A stretch of 64,000 bases of DNA from CAWCVR01 sp963799105 (lineage in GTDB: Bacteria; Acidobacteriota; Terriglobia; Bryobacterales; Bryobacteraceae), in NCBI GenBank assembly GCA_963799105.1, contig CAWCVR010000003.1, positions 124,001-188,000 on the forward strand, in the 5' to 3' direction. The notes under the pieces were generated by a model. It searched no databases and had not been told where the DNA came from. It saw only the letters and a program-made list of their open reading frames with translations. The position numbers and the translations under genes are program-made. Below, piece after piece: positions 9,050 to 17,544 of the stretch. The number at the start of each line of letters is the position of its first letter. Positions within the stretch are counted from its first letter, which is position 1.

Positions 9050-10717
9050 TTACGGGTTCCGTTCCCGAATCTCGGCGGTTGCCAGCATGAACCAGTAGTG
9101 CCATTGGCGGTCGCCGGTCCAGAAATCGCTCATCGGCGCCAGAACTTTCAGATCCTGCGCCGTCCCGACATTGCCTAGCAGGAACAGCGCCGTGGTCCGC
9201 AGGTTGTCATCGGAGATAGCCTTGCGAAGATACGGCAGCGACTCCGGGCCATTCAATCCGTACAGGATGTTCAGTGCGGCTTCCCGCGCCGGTGCCGGTC
9301 CCTTGCCGTCCAGCAGGGCCTTCGCGGCCGAGGCTACCTCCGATCCCCCGATCCGGATCAACGACTCCTGCGCGCTCCGCACCACATCCGAGCTTTGGTT
9401 CTGCAACTGCTGCGCCAGCGCACTCACGGCGCGGCGTTCCTTGAGTTCGCCCAACCGGGTCACGATCCAGTTGACAGCCTCGGCGGGCAGCTTGCCGGGT
9501 GTGCGCAGAGCCTGCAAAAGAAAAGCCCCTTCGTCGCGCTGGAGCGCCACGCCCCACAGCGGGTGCAGATCGTCTCCCCAAATGGGCTTGGTCCGCTGGA
9601 ACTCCGGCTCGCCGCCCAGCCATGCCAACGCCACCAGCGGCTCGCCGGCGATCCGAAGATTCTTTTCCTTGGCTTCCGCCTCCGCCATCTCCACCAGGCG
9701 CGCCAGCGCCGCATCCCGGACGCCCGGGCCGAGTTCCCGGATGGCCATCGCCGCTACGTATGGCGTATTCTGTCCGACGAACTCCTTGCGGCCGAGAAGA
9801 GACAGCAGTACAGGCAGATTGCCGGGGTCTGGCAAACTGCGTAGTATCCGCGCCACATCGGCGATCTGCAGGTAGTCTCCCTCGCGCGCCAACCGCAGCA
9901 GCAGCGGCCACATCTTCGTGCGTAGGCCGCTCTTCCCGGCCGCATCCAGTTGGTCGATCACGTCGAGCGCCGGCCAGATCCGGCTCCACGGGGACTCGCT
10001 CTCACGCGCAGCCACGGCCAGCAAAAACGGGAGCGCCTCTTTCTTCTTGCTCTCGCGGAAGAGCCGGAACGCTCCTTGTGTGTCGCTCTCGGGAGTGATG
10101 GGAGCGGGGTGCCGGTCCAGCGACTCCCGCACGCCCGGCGCTCCCCGGAAGTAAGTCAATTGCGCCCGCGCCGCACCCGCAAGATCCGCGTCATTCCCCT
10201 CCAGCGCACGCAGCAACACCGGCACGCCGCGCGTGTCGCCGATATATCCGATCAGTTCGATGAGGCGCAGCCGCCCCGCCTTGTCCAGCTCCGGATAGAG
10301 ACCGGTCATGATCGGGTAGTTCCCCGGTTCCCGCATGTTACGGAGGTCGTCGAAGAGCTGCTCCCGGTACCGGGGATTGCCCTCGTTCAGGCGTGCCCGC
10401 AGCGCGTCGAGCCGCGCCCGCTCGGAGCCCAGCGCATAGAGTTTCACCAGCGCCCGCAGGTCGGCGAGATCCGCCGGCGCCGTGTAGACTTCCAACACCG
10501 GCGACTGGCTCGACTGCCATCCACTCCTCAGGAGAACCGCGATTCCCTTGCCATCGGGAAGGTATGGACAGAGCCTCGGGAGCGCGAATGTCGTTCGCGG
10601 CCGTCCGCTGTTATCCTTGAGATACTCTCGAACAGTAGCTGTCGCGGTGAAGGATGGGGCACTGGGAATCACGTCCACGATGGCAATCGTCTCGGACAAC
10701 TGAATATTTCGGCCCAC
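9050..10717 (-). CDS. HEAT-repeat protein, 5' end cut off by an IS element
   Basis: A 555-codon frame rich in helical HEAT-like repeats (for example GVPVLLRALEGNDADLAGAARAQ, quoted here in part as GVPVLLRALEGND, and VSALAQQLQNQSSDVV). HEAT solenoids are protein-binding scaffolds. The apparent GTG start at 10717 lies in the inverted repeat of the neighbouring IS. The true N-terminus is on the other side of it: 29 codons at 12052-12138 encode a signal peptide-like start, and the 9-bp target duplication keeps the frame (Gly-Arg-Asn). The undisturbed gene would encode about 580 aa, secreted or envelope-anchored. As it stands it is probably not correctly made. Confidence 0.7.
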   Translation of the reverse strand: MGRNIQLSETIAIVDVIPSAPSFTATATVREYLKDNSGRPRTTFALPRLCPYLPDGKGIAVLLRSGWQSSQSPVLEVYTAPADLADLRALVKLYALGSERARLDALRARLNEGNPRYREQLFDDLRNMREPGNYPIMTGLYPELDKAGRLRLIELIGYIGDTRGVPVLLRALEGNDADLAGAARAQLTYFRGAPGVRESLDRHPAPITPESDTQGAFRLFRESKKKEALPFLLAVAARESESPWSRIWPALDVIDQLDAAGKSGLRTKMWPLLLRLAREGDYLQIADVARILRSLPDPGNLPVLLSLLGRKEFVGQNTPYVAAMAIRELGPGVRDAALARLVEMAEAEAKEKNLRIAGEPLVALAWLGGEPEFQRTKPIWGDDLHPLWGVALQRDEGAFLLQALRTPGKLPAEAVNWIVTRLGELKERRAVSALAQQLQNQSSDVVRSAQESLIRIGGSEVASAAKALLDGKGPAPAREAALNILYGLNGPESLPYLRKAISDDNLRTTALFLLGNVGTAQDLKVLAPMSDFWTGDRQWHYWFMLATAEIRERNP

Positions 10718-12051
10718 TAGTGTCCGGCTAAAAGTCGAACAGAATCAACTGGTTGGCGGAATCGCCTAAATCGTTTTCGAAGTCCGGCGCTTGAAGTGCC
10801 TGTAAAACGGGCGTTTTCTCGAAAAGCGTCACGCTCAAAATCTGTAGAATCTGGTAGAGGCTCGCCTCCAGCCCCAGGCGCTTGCGGACGATGGCCACCA
10901 GCACGTAGACCGAGACAGCGATCCAGATTTGCGTCTTCACCGCGTTCTCGCTGGTGCCGTAGAACGCCTTGATCCGCAAGTGCTGCTTGATCCACTTGAA
11001 GAACAGTTCCACCTGCCAGCGGCACTTGTAGATCTTGGCGATAGTAAGTGCCGGCAGTGCGAAGTTGTTGGTGAGAAACTTGAACCGCTTCCTGGTTTCC
11101 ACATCCAGATAGCTCACGCGCCGCAGCACATCCGGGTACGCCTTCGCCGAACCGATGGAGGTCAGGATGACGGAGTGATCGGAGCGCACGCCGGTGGCCT
11201 TGTCCACCGGATGCGAGTAGCGGCGCTGGAGCAGGACGTTGGATTTGGTGCGCACGACGAAGAACGCCGAACTGAGCGTGAAGCGGTAGAGGCGCTCGAA
11301 ATCGACGTAGCCGCGGTCCATGACGTAGAACGCTCCGGCCTCCGGCAAGATCTCGTCGAGGACATTGACGTCGTGCACTTTGCCGTCCGTAATGCTGATA
11401 AACGTGGGGATATTGCCGTGCAGATCCAGCAGGGTGTGCATCTTGACGGCGCCCTTGTGCTTGCGGAACTTGGCCCACGGGAACAACGACAGACACAGGT
11501 CGATCGTCGTGGAGTCCAATGCGTAGAGGCTGTGCGCCAAGTCCACGCCGATAGGATCGTGGGCATAGAGTGGGCGGGCGATGCCGATCAAGACCTGCGC
11601 GAAGTCGGCGTAGATCCGCCAGTCGTGGCTCTCGTTGGCATCGGCCAGCGTGGTGCGCGCCACGCGGCCACGGAAGCCCATGTGGTACAACTTGCCGCTC
11701 ATCGAGCGTAGGCAAGCCTCGATATCGCGTAGGCTCTCGCGGTAAGTCAACTGTGCGAAGGCCATCGCCAGGTATTGGTCCCGGCAAGAGAAACCCCTCG
11801 CGTGAGCATCGCCGCGATATCGAACGACACACTTCTGAAACTCGTAGGAGGGCAGGTAGTCCATGAGCTGAGCAAATACGGTCTGGCCGGCATTCACCCC
11901 TCATTGTCGGCCATCGGCGAAGAGTCCGCCGCGGCGGTTTCTTCCCCACGCGCGCCGGAAAAAGTTGAAATCGAAAAATCCGATCTTCCCCCCATCACGC
12001 TGATTCTAAGCCATTTATCAAGGTAGAAAAAAGTTTAGCCGGACAGCAGTG
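10715..12051 (-). mobile_element. IS4-family insertion sequence, complete (about 1337 bp)
   Basis: Ends are an 18-bp inverted repeat with 16 matches: CACTAGTGTCCGGCTAAA at 10715-10732, and CACTGCTGTCCGGCTAAA read inward on the other strand from 12051. Both flanks carry the 9-bp duplication ATTTCGGCC (10706-10714 and 12052-12060), a typical IS4 target-site signature. One transposase gene lies inside. Perfect flanking repeats and an intact transposase suggest recent insertion. Confidence 0.9.
10728..11897 (-). CDS. IS4-family DDE transposase (DUF4372 N-terminus)
   Basis: A 389-aa transposase. The N-terminal region (FAQLMDYLPSYEFQKCV, then FSCRDQYLAMAFAQLTYRES) fits the DUF4372 domain. Catalytic Asp candidates lie in ALDSTTIDLCLS and VMDRGYVDFERLY. 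The glutamate is in the YREK signature YKCRWQVELFFKWIK, with the exact Y-2-R-3-E-6-K spacing of the IS4 family. No frameshift, so it should be functional. It is the only gene in the element. Confidence 0.92.
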   Translation of the reverse strand: MNAGQTVFAQLMDYLPSYEFQKCVVRYRGDAHARGFSCRDQYLAMAFAQLTYRESLRDIEACLRSMSGKLYHMGFRGRVARTTLADANESHDWRIYADFAQVLIGIARPLYAHDPIGVDLAHSLYALDSTTIDLCLSLFPWAKFRKHKGAVKMHTLLDLHGNIPTFISITDGKVHDVNVLDEILPEAGAFYVMDRGYVDFERLYRFTLSSAFFVVRTKSNVLLQRRYSHPVDKATGVRSDHSVILTSIGSAKAYPDVLRRVSYLDVETRKRFKFLTNNFALPALTIAKIYKCRWQVELFFKWIKQHLRIKAFYGTSENAVKTQIWIAVSVYVLVAIVRKRLGLEASLYQILQILSVTLFEKTPVLQALQAPDFENDLGDSANQLILFDF

Positions 12052-12138
12052 ATTTCGGCCCATCGTGTACCGCTGCATCTTGCAGGGCCAGAGCGGCAGC
12101 CCGAGAGCCAGAGCGCACGCCATCAGCCGCGTGGTCAT
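12052..12138 (-). pseudogene. Displaced 5' fragment of the HEAT-repeat gene
   Basis: On the minus strand, ATG at 12138 is preceded by an in-frame TAA. It opens 29 codons reading MTTRLMACALALGLPLWPC then KMQRYTMGRN, a plausible signal peptide. The final three codons (GGC CGA AAT) are the 9-bp target duplication and continue in frame at 10705 on the far side of the IS. This joins it to the frame ending at 9050. The reading is direct; that it was once a functional secreted protein is inference. Confidence 0.7.
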
Positions 12139-12149
12139 ACTTATATGTT

Positions 12150-12330
12150 AGATACCGTAGCCGGTGCCTTGGTGCCCGGGTTCGTGGGATCTGCGTGCGG
12201 CGAGCTACCACAACTCGTTCGCGATTCCCTCCACCCGCGCCGCGCTGTTCCACTGGCGCCCAGCCATGGAGCTTCCGCTCACCCTGCCCGGCGCCCCCAA
12301 CGTTGACCGAGCCGGCCAGCGTCTGGGAAG
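12150..12330 (+). pseudogene. Decayed paralogue of the small membrane protein at 8589
   Basis: The translated stretch STRAALFHWRPAMELPLTL followed by PGAPN aligns with STREARLYWRPAMEFTVAL PGAP of the intact gene, and the DNA is clearly alike over about 100 bp. The 5' half and membrane helix are gone and frames are disrupted. The HEAT-repeat gene therefore sits between an intact and a dead copy of the same small gene. Confidence 0.55.
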
Positions 12331-12373
12331 CCCGGTTGTCACTCCCAACCCCGGCGGTCGCCCCCTTACCCAC

Positions 12374-12605
12374 TTACTCTTTGTAAGAGATTCTATTGAG
12401 TTGGCGCTTCCGGAATTCGCGCTGTGCCTCCGTAAAACCCAGGTGCGGGTAACTCCCGGAAGCTGGCACCGGTTGGCAGGCCGCTTTCGTATCCGAACCT
12501 GAAGGGCTCAAACAGCGGGAAGGACTTCGCGCCGAGGAGCCGGACGGGATCCTCGGCAACGCGGAGAAGCAACTCGAAATCGTCGGCTGGCTTCTGGATG
12601 CTCAT
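12374..12605 (-). pseudogene. Possible frameshifted small gene, unknown
   Basis: From ATG 12605 a natural-looking N-terminus (SIQKPADDFELLLRVAEDP, VRLLGAKSFPLFEPF) runs to about 12450. A plausible helical C-terminus (GFTEAQREFRKRQLNRIS) continues in another frame to 12374. Composition differs from the Arg/Pro-rich look of random frames in this GC-rich DNA. I recognise no family. It could be chance. Confidence 0.25.
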
Positions 12606-12620
12606 TCGGAATCGTCCCGC

Positions 12621-12878
12621 CTAGAGACCTCGGCGCAACGCCGGGCGGCGAGCGCGACTCCTCAGGATGATTCCCGCGAGGGCGCGCAAGGCTTCATTGG
12701 CCTCTCCCGAACTTGGGAAGGCTGCGGCCACGTCGGGTTCCAGCACTACTACGGCGCTGCCCGCGGCATACCGCGAAGCGTACTTGTTGGGCGAGGAACT
12801 GCTGAAATCGTACTCCGGAAGGATCTCGTCGGCGCCGGCTTGGCCAGCGGCCTTGCGCTTAGTTGTTGACTTCTTCAT
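12621..12878 (-). CDS. brnA: BrnA-like antitoxin
   Basis: An 85-aa protein starting at ATG 12878, inside the end of the toxin gene (20-bp overlap). The core LPEYDFSSSSPNKYASRYA followed by GSAVVVLEPDVAAAFP and EANEALRALAGI matches the BrnA pattern of a disordered N-terminus and a ribbon-helix-helix-like C-terminus. In such pairs the antitoxin neutralises BrnT and represses the operon. The C-terminus is strongly basic (RSRARRPALRRGL). Confidence 0.78.
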   Translation of the reverse strand: MKKSTTKRKAAGQAGADEILPEYDFSSSSPNKYASRYAAGSAVVVLEPDVAAAFPSSGEANEALRALAGIILRSRARRPALRRGL

Positions 12879-13143
12879 GGTGTCTTCGCTCGCCCCGTGT
12901 GGCGCGCCGCGCGCTGATGATTCGAACCGCCTCGCCGCGGTCCACGTACATGACTGCGAGTAGGTGCTTTGCTTCCGAAAGGCCCAGCAGCACCAACCGC
13001 TCCTCCTCGGAGGAATGGCGCGGGTCTGCCACGATCCTGCCCAGCGGGTCGCCGAAGACCGTTGCCGCGTCCTCGAACGAGACTCTGTGTTTGGCCAGGT
13101 TTGCCGCGGCCTTCTTTGGGTCCCACTCGAACTCCAGCGCCAA
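12859..13143 (-). CDS. brnT: BrnT-family ribonuclease toxin
   Basis: A 94-aa protein with the family pattern FEWDPKKAAANLAKHRVSFE, DPLGRIVADPRHSSEEERLV, an HLLAVMYV strand and VRIISARRATRGER. BrnT toxins are RelE-fold ribonucleases that block translation when free of BrnA. The in-frame start is TTG at 13143, since a stop lies a few codons upstream. The toxin is first in the operon and the antitoxin overlaps its end, the usual brnTA order. Confidence 0.85.
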   Translation of the reverse strand: MALEFEWDPKKAAANLAKHRVSFEDAATVFGDPLGRIVADPRHSSEEERLVLLGLSEAKHLLAVMYVDRGEAVRIISARRATRGERRHHEEVNN

Positions 13144-13216
13144 CTTTCATTATAGTTGCGCCTCGTAGCAGTCGGATATCGGCGAGATCCGCCCGGTACG
13201 TCTTCCCGCCCCGCCC

Positions 13217-13903
13217 CTAACCCCGCCGCTTCTTCCCGGCCTTCTCCGCCACTTCGACTGCATCCCGCACTGCCTTGGCAATCCGCCGCGCTTGCGCCCC
13301 GGGCTCGCGGTAATAGAAGATGCCCATCAGGTGCCCGCGGCGTCGCGCCGGCGACATCAGTTCCCAACCCTGCCGCGCGCGGGGATCGTGCGCAAACGCC
13401 ATGCGGATGGCCGGCGGCAGTTCCGTTTCCGCTTCCATCGTCGCCAGCAACCGCTCGGCAAGCTGCCCGGCGCGGCGATCGCGGGCTTCGGGGCTCTTCA
13501 CTTCCTCGATCCAGTTGGCGATGTCGTGCCGCGTCGAGTAATTCAACGCGCGGTACCAGCGCAGCAGAGCGCGCTCCTCGGAGAGGATGCGCAGCAGTTC
13601 GGGCGGGATGGCGGCGGTGCGCTCCCCGGTGTCGGGTTCCAGGCGGAACTTCGCCGTGGCGCCGGCGCCCGCCCTCCCACCGGCCTGCATGCGCTTGTTC
13701 ACCAGCAGGATGTGCGCGCCACCGCCCGCGGCGAACAGCGAGCCGCGGAACGGGAAGCCGTTGATGTCGCCCTTCACTTTCAACTGGGCGCGCGTTCCCC
13801 AGACTTCCGGGACGTCGAACGGGATGCGCGCCACCACCCAGTTCAGGCGCGAGGCCATTGGCTCCAGCGTGGCCTGGAACGTCTTGGATGCGGTTGCGGA
13901 CAT
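13217..13903 (-). CDS. DUF1905 / YdeI-type protein
   Basis: About 228 aa from ATG 13903; an upstream in-frame start would add 24 low-quality residues. The N-terminal half is a DUF1905 beta-barrel (TFQATLEPMASRLNWVVARIPFD to INGFPFRGSLFAAGGG). The C-terminal half is the helical YdeI/OmpD-associated domain (RALNYSTRHDIANWIEEVKS). Proteins of this type are linked to peptide or bacteriocin resistance in some bacteria, but the biochemical activity is unknown. It stands alone. Confidence 0.7.
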   Translation of the reverse strand: MSATASKTFQATLEPMASRLNWVVARIPFDVPEVWGTRAQLKVKGDINGFPFRGSLFAAGGGAHILLVNKRMQAGGRAGAGATAKFRLEPDTGERTAAIPPELLRILSEERALLRWYRALNYSTRHDIANWIEEVKSPEARDRRAGQLAERLLATMEAETELPPAIRMAFAHDPRARQGWELMSPARRRGHLMGIFYYREPGAQARRIAKAVRDAVEVAEKAGKKRRG

Positions 13904-13982
13904 GCGAATTCCATTATGCGCCCGGCAACCGGCGCACCGGCAATAGCTTGCATCACGAAGAACTTTGTAGTACAAAGTATAT

Positions 13983-15491
13983 ATGCGACGCCCCTGGATG
14001 CCCCCCGAAATGCTGCACCCTCCCGTTCTGGATGACCGCGTTCCCCACGGCGAAATTCAGCCGCGGTACGCCCTTCTGATCAATCCCTTCTATCCCAAGG
14101 ACCCCAACGCCAGCTTCGGCAAGCACGTGCTGACGCCCACCCTGGCCTTGACCAGTTTCGCGGCCACCACGCCGGACCACTGGCGCGTCGAGTACTGGGA
14201 TGAGAACCTGCTCCACGGGCGGCCGCCCCGGCAGCCCATGCCGGAAGTGGTGGGCATCACGGTCCATCTCACGTTCGCGCGGCGGGCGTTCGAGTTGGCC
14301 GCCTGGCACCGGAAGCGCGGGTGCAAGGTCGTCCTCGGGGGACTGCACGTGATGTCGTGTCCCGACGAATGCGCCCCGCACGCCGACACCCTGGCGCTGG
14401 GGGACGGCGTCCAACTCTGGCCGCGGATCCTGGCCGACGTCGAGGCCGGGCGCATCCAGCCGCGCTATGCCGCCACGTACGCGAACCAGTACCGCGAGGA
14501 CCCGGCTCCGCAACGCTCGCTGCTGCCACGCAAAAGTTTCCTGACCACCAGCAGCCTGATCGCCACGCGCGGCTGCCACAACCGCTGCGGCTTCTGTTAC
14601 CTGGCCACCGATGGCCTGCGGATGCCCTACCGCATGCGCGATCCCGCGCAGATCGCCTCCGAGTTCGCCGCGGACGATCAGCCCTACGGCGTCTTCACAG
14701 ACAACAACCTCGGTTCCAACCGCGAGTACCTGCGCGCGCTGTGCCATGCCCTGCGGCCGCTGCGGAAAATCTGGAGCGCGGCCGTTTCCATCGACGTGAC
14801 CGACGACCCAGGCACGATCCGCGAAATGGCGCTGGCGGGATGCACCGGCGTCTTCGTGGGCTTCGAATCGCTCACCGACCGGAACCTCGCCGACTCGCGC
14901 AAGAAAACCCCCAGGACCGCCGACTACGCGCGGCGCGTCCGCATCCTGCACGGCCACGGCATCCAGGTCAACAGTTCCTTCGTTCTGGGATTCGATCACG
15001 ACCGCCAGGACGTCTTCGCGCGCACCGCCGCGTGGGTGGAAGACAACCGCATCGAGTGCTCCACCTTTCACATCCTGACCCCGTACCCCGCCACGCCGCT
15101 GTTCCGGCAAATGGAAGCCGCCGGCCGGCTGCTGCACCGTGACTGGAGCCTCTACGACACCTCGCACGCCGTCTTCCGTCCGCGCCACATGACGCCCGAA
15201 GAACTGGAGGAAGGCTATGCGTGGACCTACCGCAGACTCTTCTCGCACGCCTCCATCTGGCGGCGCCGGCCGGAAGATTGGCGGGCCATCGTGCCGTACC
15301 TGGCCATGTCGTATCTGTACAAACGCTCCAACCGGTTCTGGCACGTGCTGATCAAACACGACCTGGTGCACGCGGTCTGGCGTCCACTGGTGGAACTCAC
15401 CCGTCTGCGCCACCTGCGGTTTCGCGAACGGCTCGCGAAGCAAGCGCTGCCCGGCGCCGCGCCCGGCTGTGTGGTGACGGCCGGTGTTTAA
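13983..15491 (+). CDS. B12-binding-type radical SAM protein
   Basis: A 502-aa radical SAM enzyme. The 4Fe-4S cysteines are in ATRGCHNRCGFCYLATDG (C198, C202, C205, CX3CX2C). The region before it (YALLINPFYPKD to PEVVGITVHLTF and VVLGGLHVMSCPDECAPHAD) has the layout of a cobalamin-binding Rossmann domain, as in class B methyltransferases. The C-terminus (YTWTYRRLFSH-like helices) is long. Members of this broad family methylate unactivated carbons or rearrange tetrapyrroles. Hopanoid methylases belong to it too and shc is 8 kb away, but I see nothing diagnostic for hpnP or hpnJ. Confidence 0.75.
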   Translation: MRRPWMPPEMLHPPVLDDRVPHGEIQPRYALLINPFYPKDPNASFGKHVLTPTLALTSFAATTPDHWRVEYWDENLLHGRPPRQPMPEVVGITVHLTFARRAFELAAWHRKRGCKVVLGGLHVMSCPDECAPHADTLALGDGVQLWPRILADVEAGRIQPRYAATYANQYREDPAPQRSLLPRKSFLTTSSLIATRGCHNRCGFCYLATDGLRMPYRMRDPAQIASEFAADDQPYGVFTDNNLGSNREYLRALCHALRPLRKIWSAAVSIDVTDDPGTIREMALAGCTGVFVGFESLTDRNLADSRKKTPRTADYARRVRILHGHGIQVNSSFVLGFDHDRQDVFARTAAWVEDNRIECSTFHILTPYPATPLFRQMEAAGRLLHRDWSLYDTSHAVFRPRHMTPEELEEGYAWTYRRLFSHASIWRRRPEDWRAIVPYLAMSYLYKRSNRFWHVLIKHDLVHAVWRPLVELTRLRHLRFRERLAKQALPGAAPGCVVTAGV

Positions 15492-15528
15492 CCGGCAGCG
15501 CCCCCGGGTTACCTGATATTCTGGCCTC

Positions 15529-16275
15529 ATGGACCAGGACCAACTGCGATCGTTGTTCGAACAGGTGCGCGACGGCGCGGTGGATGTGGACGCCGCCATC
15601 GGGCGCATGCGCCACATGCCGTTCGAAGACCTGGGATTCGCCAAGTTGGATCACCATCGCGCCTTGCGGCACGGCATGCCGGAGGTCGTCCTGGCCAAGG
15701 GGAAGACGCCCGAGCAGGTGGCCGAGATCGCCGCCCGGCTGCTGGACAATTCCCGCAATGTGCTCATCACCCGCGCCGACCGCGCCTGCGCCGACGTGGT
15801 GACGGCGCGCCTGCCCGAGGCGGAGTACTTCCCGCTGTCCGGCGCCATCCGCTTCTGGCGCGACCGCACCATCGGCGGCAAGGGGCGGATCGCCGTGGTA
15901 TGCGCCGGCACCAGCGATATTCCGGTCGCCGAGGAAGCCCAGGTCACCGCCCAGACCATGGGCAACGAGGTGGACTCCATCCAGGACGTGGGCGTCGCCG
16001 GAATTCACCGCCTCATGCACTTTCGCGAACGGCTCTCGGCAGCGCGCGTAGCGGTGGTGTGCGCCGGTATGGAAGGCGCGCTGCCCAGCGTGGTGGGCGG
16101 CCTGGTCTCGTGCCCGGTGATCGCCGTCCCCACCAGCGTGGGCTACGGCGCCAGTTTCAACGGCCTGGCGGCGCTGCTGGGGATGCTGAATAGTTGCGCC
16201 AGCAACGTGACAGTGGTGAATATCGATAACGGTTTCGGCGCCGGCTACGTGGCCAGCCTGATCAACCGCCTGTAG
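15529..16275 (+). CDS. larB: Nickel-pincer cofactor synthesis protein LarB
   Basis: A 248-aa protein related to PurE. LarB carboxylates and hydrolyses nicotinic acid adenine dinucleotide to pyridinium-3,5-biscarboxylate mononucleotide, the first step to the nickel-pincer nucleotide. Visible blocks are FAKLDHHRALRHGMPEVV near the N-terminus and the PurE-like core VCAGTSDIPVAEEA, VVCAGMEGALPSVVGGL and PTSVGYGASFNGLAALLGML. LarC, LarE and a LarA racemase are absent here, so the pathway must be completed elsewhere if it is active. Confidence 0.9.
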   Translation: MDQDQLRSLFEQVRDGAVDVDAAIGRMRHMPFEDLGFAKLDHHRALRHGMPEVVLAKGKTPEQVAEIAARLLDNSRNVLITRADRACADVVTARLPEAEYFPLSGAIRFWRDRTIGGKGRIAVVCAGTSDIPVAEEAQVTAQTMGNEVDSIQDVGVAGIHRLMHFRERLSAARVAVVCAGMEGALPSVVGGLVSCPVIAVPTSVGYGASFNGLAALLGMLNSCASNVTVVNIDNGFGAGYVASLINRL

Positions 16276-16282
16276 GGTGTTT

Positions 16283-16325
16283 TGTGGGGCAGGTTGTTAA
16301 CTTGCGGCCGATTGTCAATCGGCCG
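16283..16325 (+). repeat. Short copy of the 17-nt hairpin repeat (type A)
   Basis: Directly after larB: TGTGGGGC followed by GCAGGTT-GTT-AACTTGC (one imperfect pair) and GCCGATT-GTC-AATCGGC. Same order and spacing as in the longer copies at 18.1 and 27.9 kb, but only the two leading hairpins are present. Confidence 0.75.
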
Positions 16326-16392
16326 CCTGACGACCCTTATGCAAGCCTCGGAAAGCGGTTGACAGCCCACTCCGCAAGACAACAGCCCGCCT

Positions 16393-17544
16393 TCACTCCG
16401 CAGCCAGTTCCGGCACATCCATCCAAGCCCGTTGCCGCCAGGATTCCATGCCGATCTCGCCCAGTTGCACGCCCTTGGCGCCTTCCAGCAGGTTCCAGCG
16501 GAACGGCTCGTCCCTCACCACGTGGCGCAGGAACAGCTCCCACTCCGTCTTGAACGCGTTGTCGAACTCCCGGGAATCGTCCACCTTTTCCCATCCCTCG
16601 AAGTAGCTCAACGGGCTTTCCACGTCGGGGTTCCACACCGGACGCGGCGTCGCGGCATACGGCTGCTTCCAGCACTCGCGCAGGCCCGCCACGGCGGAGC
16701 CCTCCGTGCCGTCCACCTGCAACGTCAACAGGTCGTCGCGGCGCACTCTCACGCACCAGGACGAGTTGAACTGGGCCACCACGCCGCCCCCCAGCGCGAA
16801 GCTGGCGTAGGCGGAATCCTCGGCGGTGCAGTCGTAAGGCTTGCCGCTTTCGTCCCACCTCCGGGGGATGTGGATGGCGCCCAGACAGCTCACCGCTTTC
16901 ACCTTGCCGAACAGGTTGTCGAGCACATAGCGCCAGTGGCACAGCATGTCGAGGATGATGCCTCCGCCATCCTCCTGGCGATAGTTCCAGGACGGCCGCT
17001 GCGGCTGAACCCTGTCGCCCTCGAACACCCAGTAGCCGAACTCGCCGCGCACCGAGAGAATCCGGCCGAAGAAGCCGTCGTCGCGCAATTTGGCCAGCTT
17101 CGCCAGGCCGGGAAGCCAGAGCTTGTCCTGCACCACGCCGTGTTTCACGCCGGCCGCGCGGGCGCGCTGGTACAGGTCCAGCGCGGTGGCCAGGTCGCCC
17201 GCCACCGGCTTCTCGCAGTAGACGTGCTTTCGCGCGGCGATGGCCCGGCGCACGGCGTCCGCGCGGCGATCGGTGGTCTGAGCGTCGAAATACACGGAGT
17301 ACGCCGCGTCCCCCAGCGCCACATCCAGGTCGGTGGTCCACGGCAGGCCGCCGCAGCTTTCCGAGATGGCCTGCAGCTTGGAGGCATTGCGGCCCACCAG
17401 CAGCGGCTTGGGCAAGATTCGCTCGCCGCCGTCCAGACGAATGCCGCCCTGGCCGATGATGGCCGCAATCGACCGGTGCAGGTGCTGGTTCAGCCCCATG
17501 CGGCCGGTCACGCCGTTCATGATAATGCCGACGGTGTGGGTCAT
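16393..17544 (-). CDS. Gfo/Idh/MocA-family oxidoreductase
   Basis: A 383-aa NAD(P)-dependent dehydrogenase. The N-terminal Rossmann fold opens with VGIIMNGVTGRMG, and the family Lys-Pro pair is in HVYCEKPVAGDLATALDL. The C-terminal substrate domain includes GGIILDMLCHWRYVLDNL. The family acts on sugars and inositols; the substrate is unknown. The start overlaps the end of the cupin gene by 4 bp (ATGA), so the two are translationally coupled and probably act on the same compound. Confidence 0.85.
   Translation of the reverse strand: MTHTVGIIMNGVTGRMGLNQHLHRSIAAIIGQGGIRLDGGERILPKPLLVGRNASKLQAISESCGGLPWTTDLDVALGDAAYSVYFDAQTTDRRADAVRRAIAARKHVYCEKPVAGDLATALDLYQRARAAGVKHGVVQDKLWLPGLAKLAKLRDDGFFGRILSVRGEFGYWVFEGDRVQPQRPSWNYRQEDGGGIILDMLCHWRYVLDNLFGKVKAVSCLGAIHIPRRWDESGKPYDCTAEDSAYASFALGGGVVAQFNSSWCVRVRRDDLLTLQVDGTEGSAVAGLRECWKQPYAATPRPVWNPDVESPLSYFEGWEKVDDSREFDNAFKTEWELFLRHVVRDEPFRWNLLEGAKGVQLGEIGMESWRQRAWMDVPELAAE

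Noticed and set aside
13983..15491. Hopanoid methylase (hpnP) or hpnJ name for the radical SAM gene
   Set aside because: shc is 8 kb away with unrelated genes between, and no residue pattern specific to those enzymes could be confirmed by eye.
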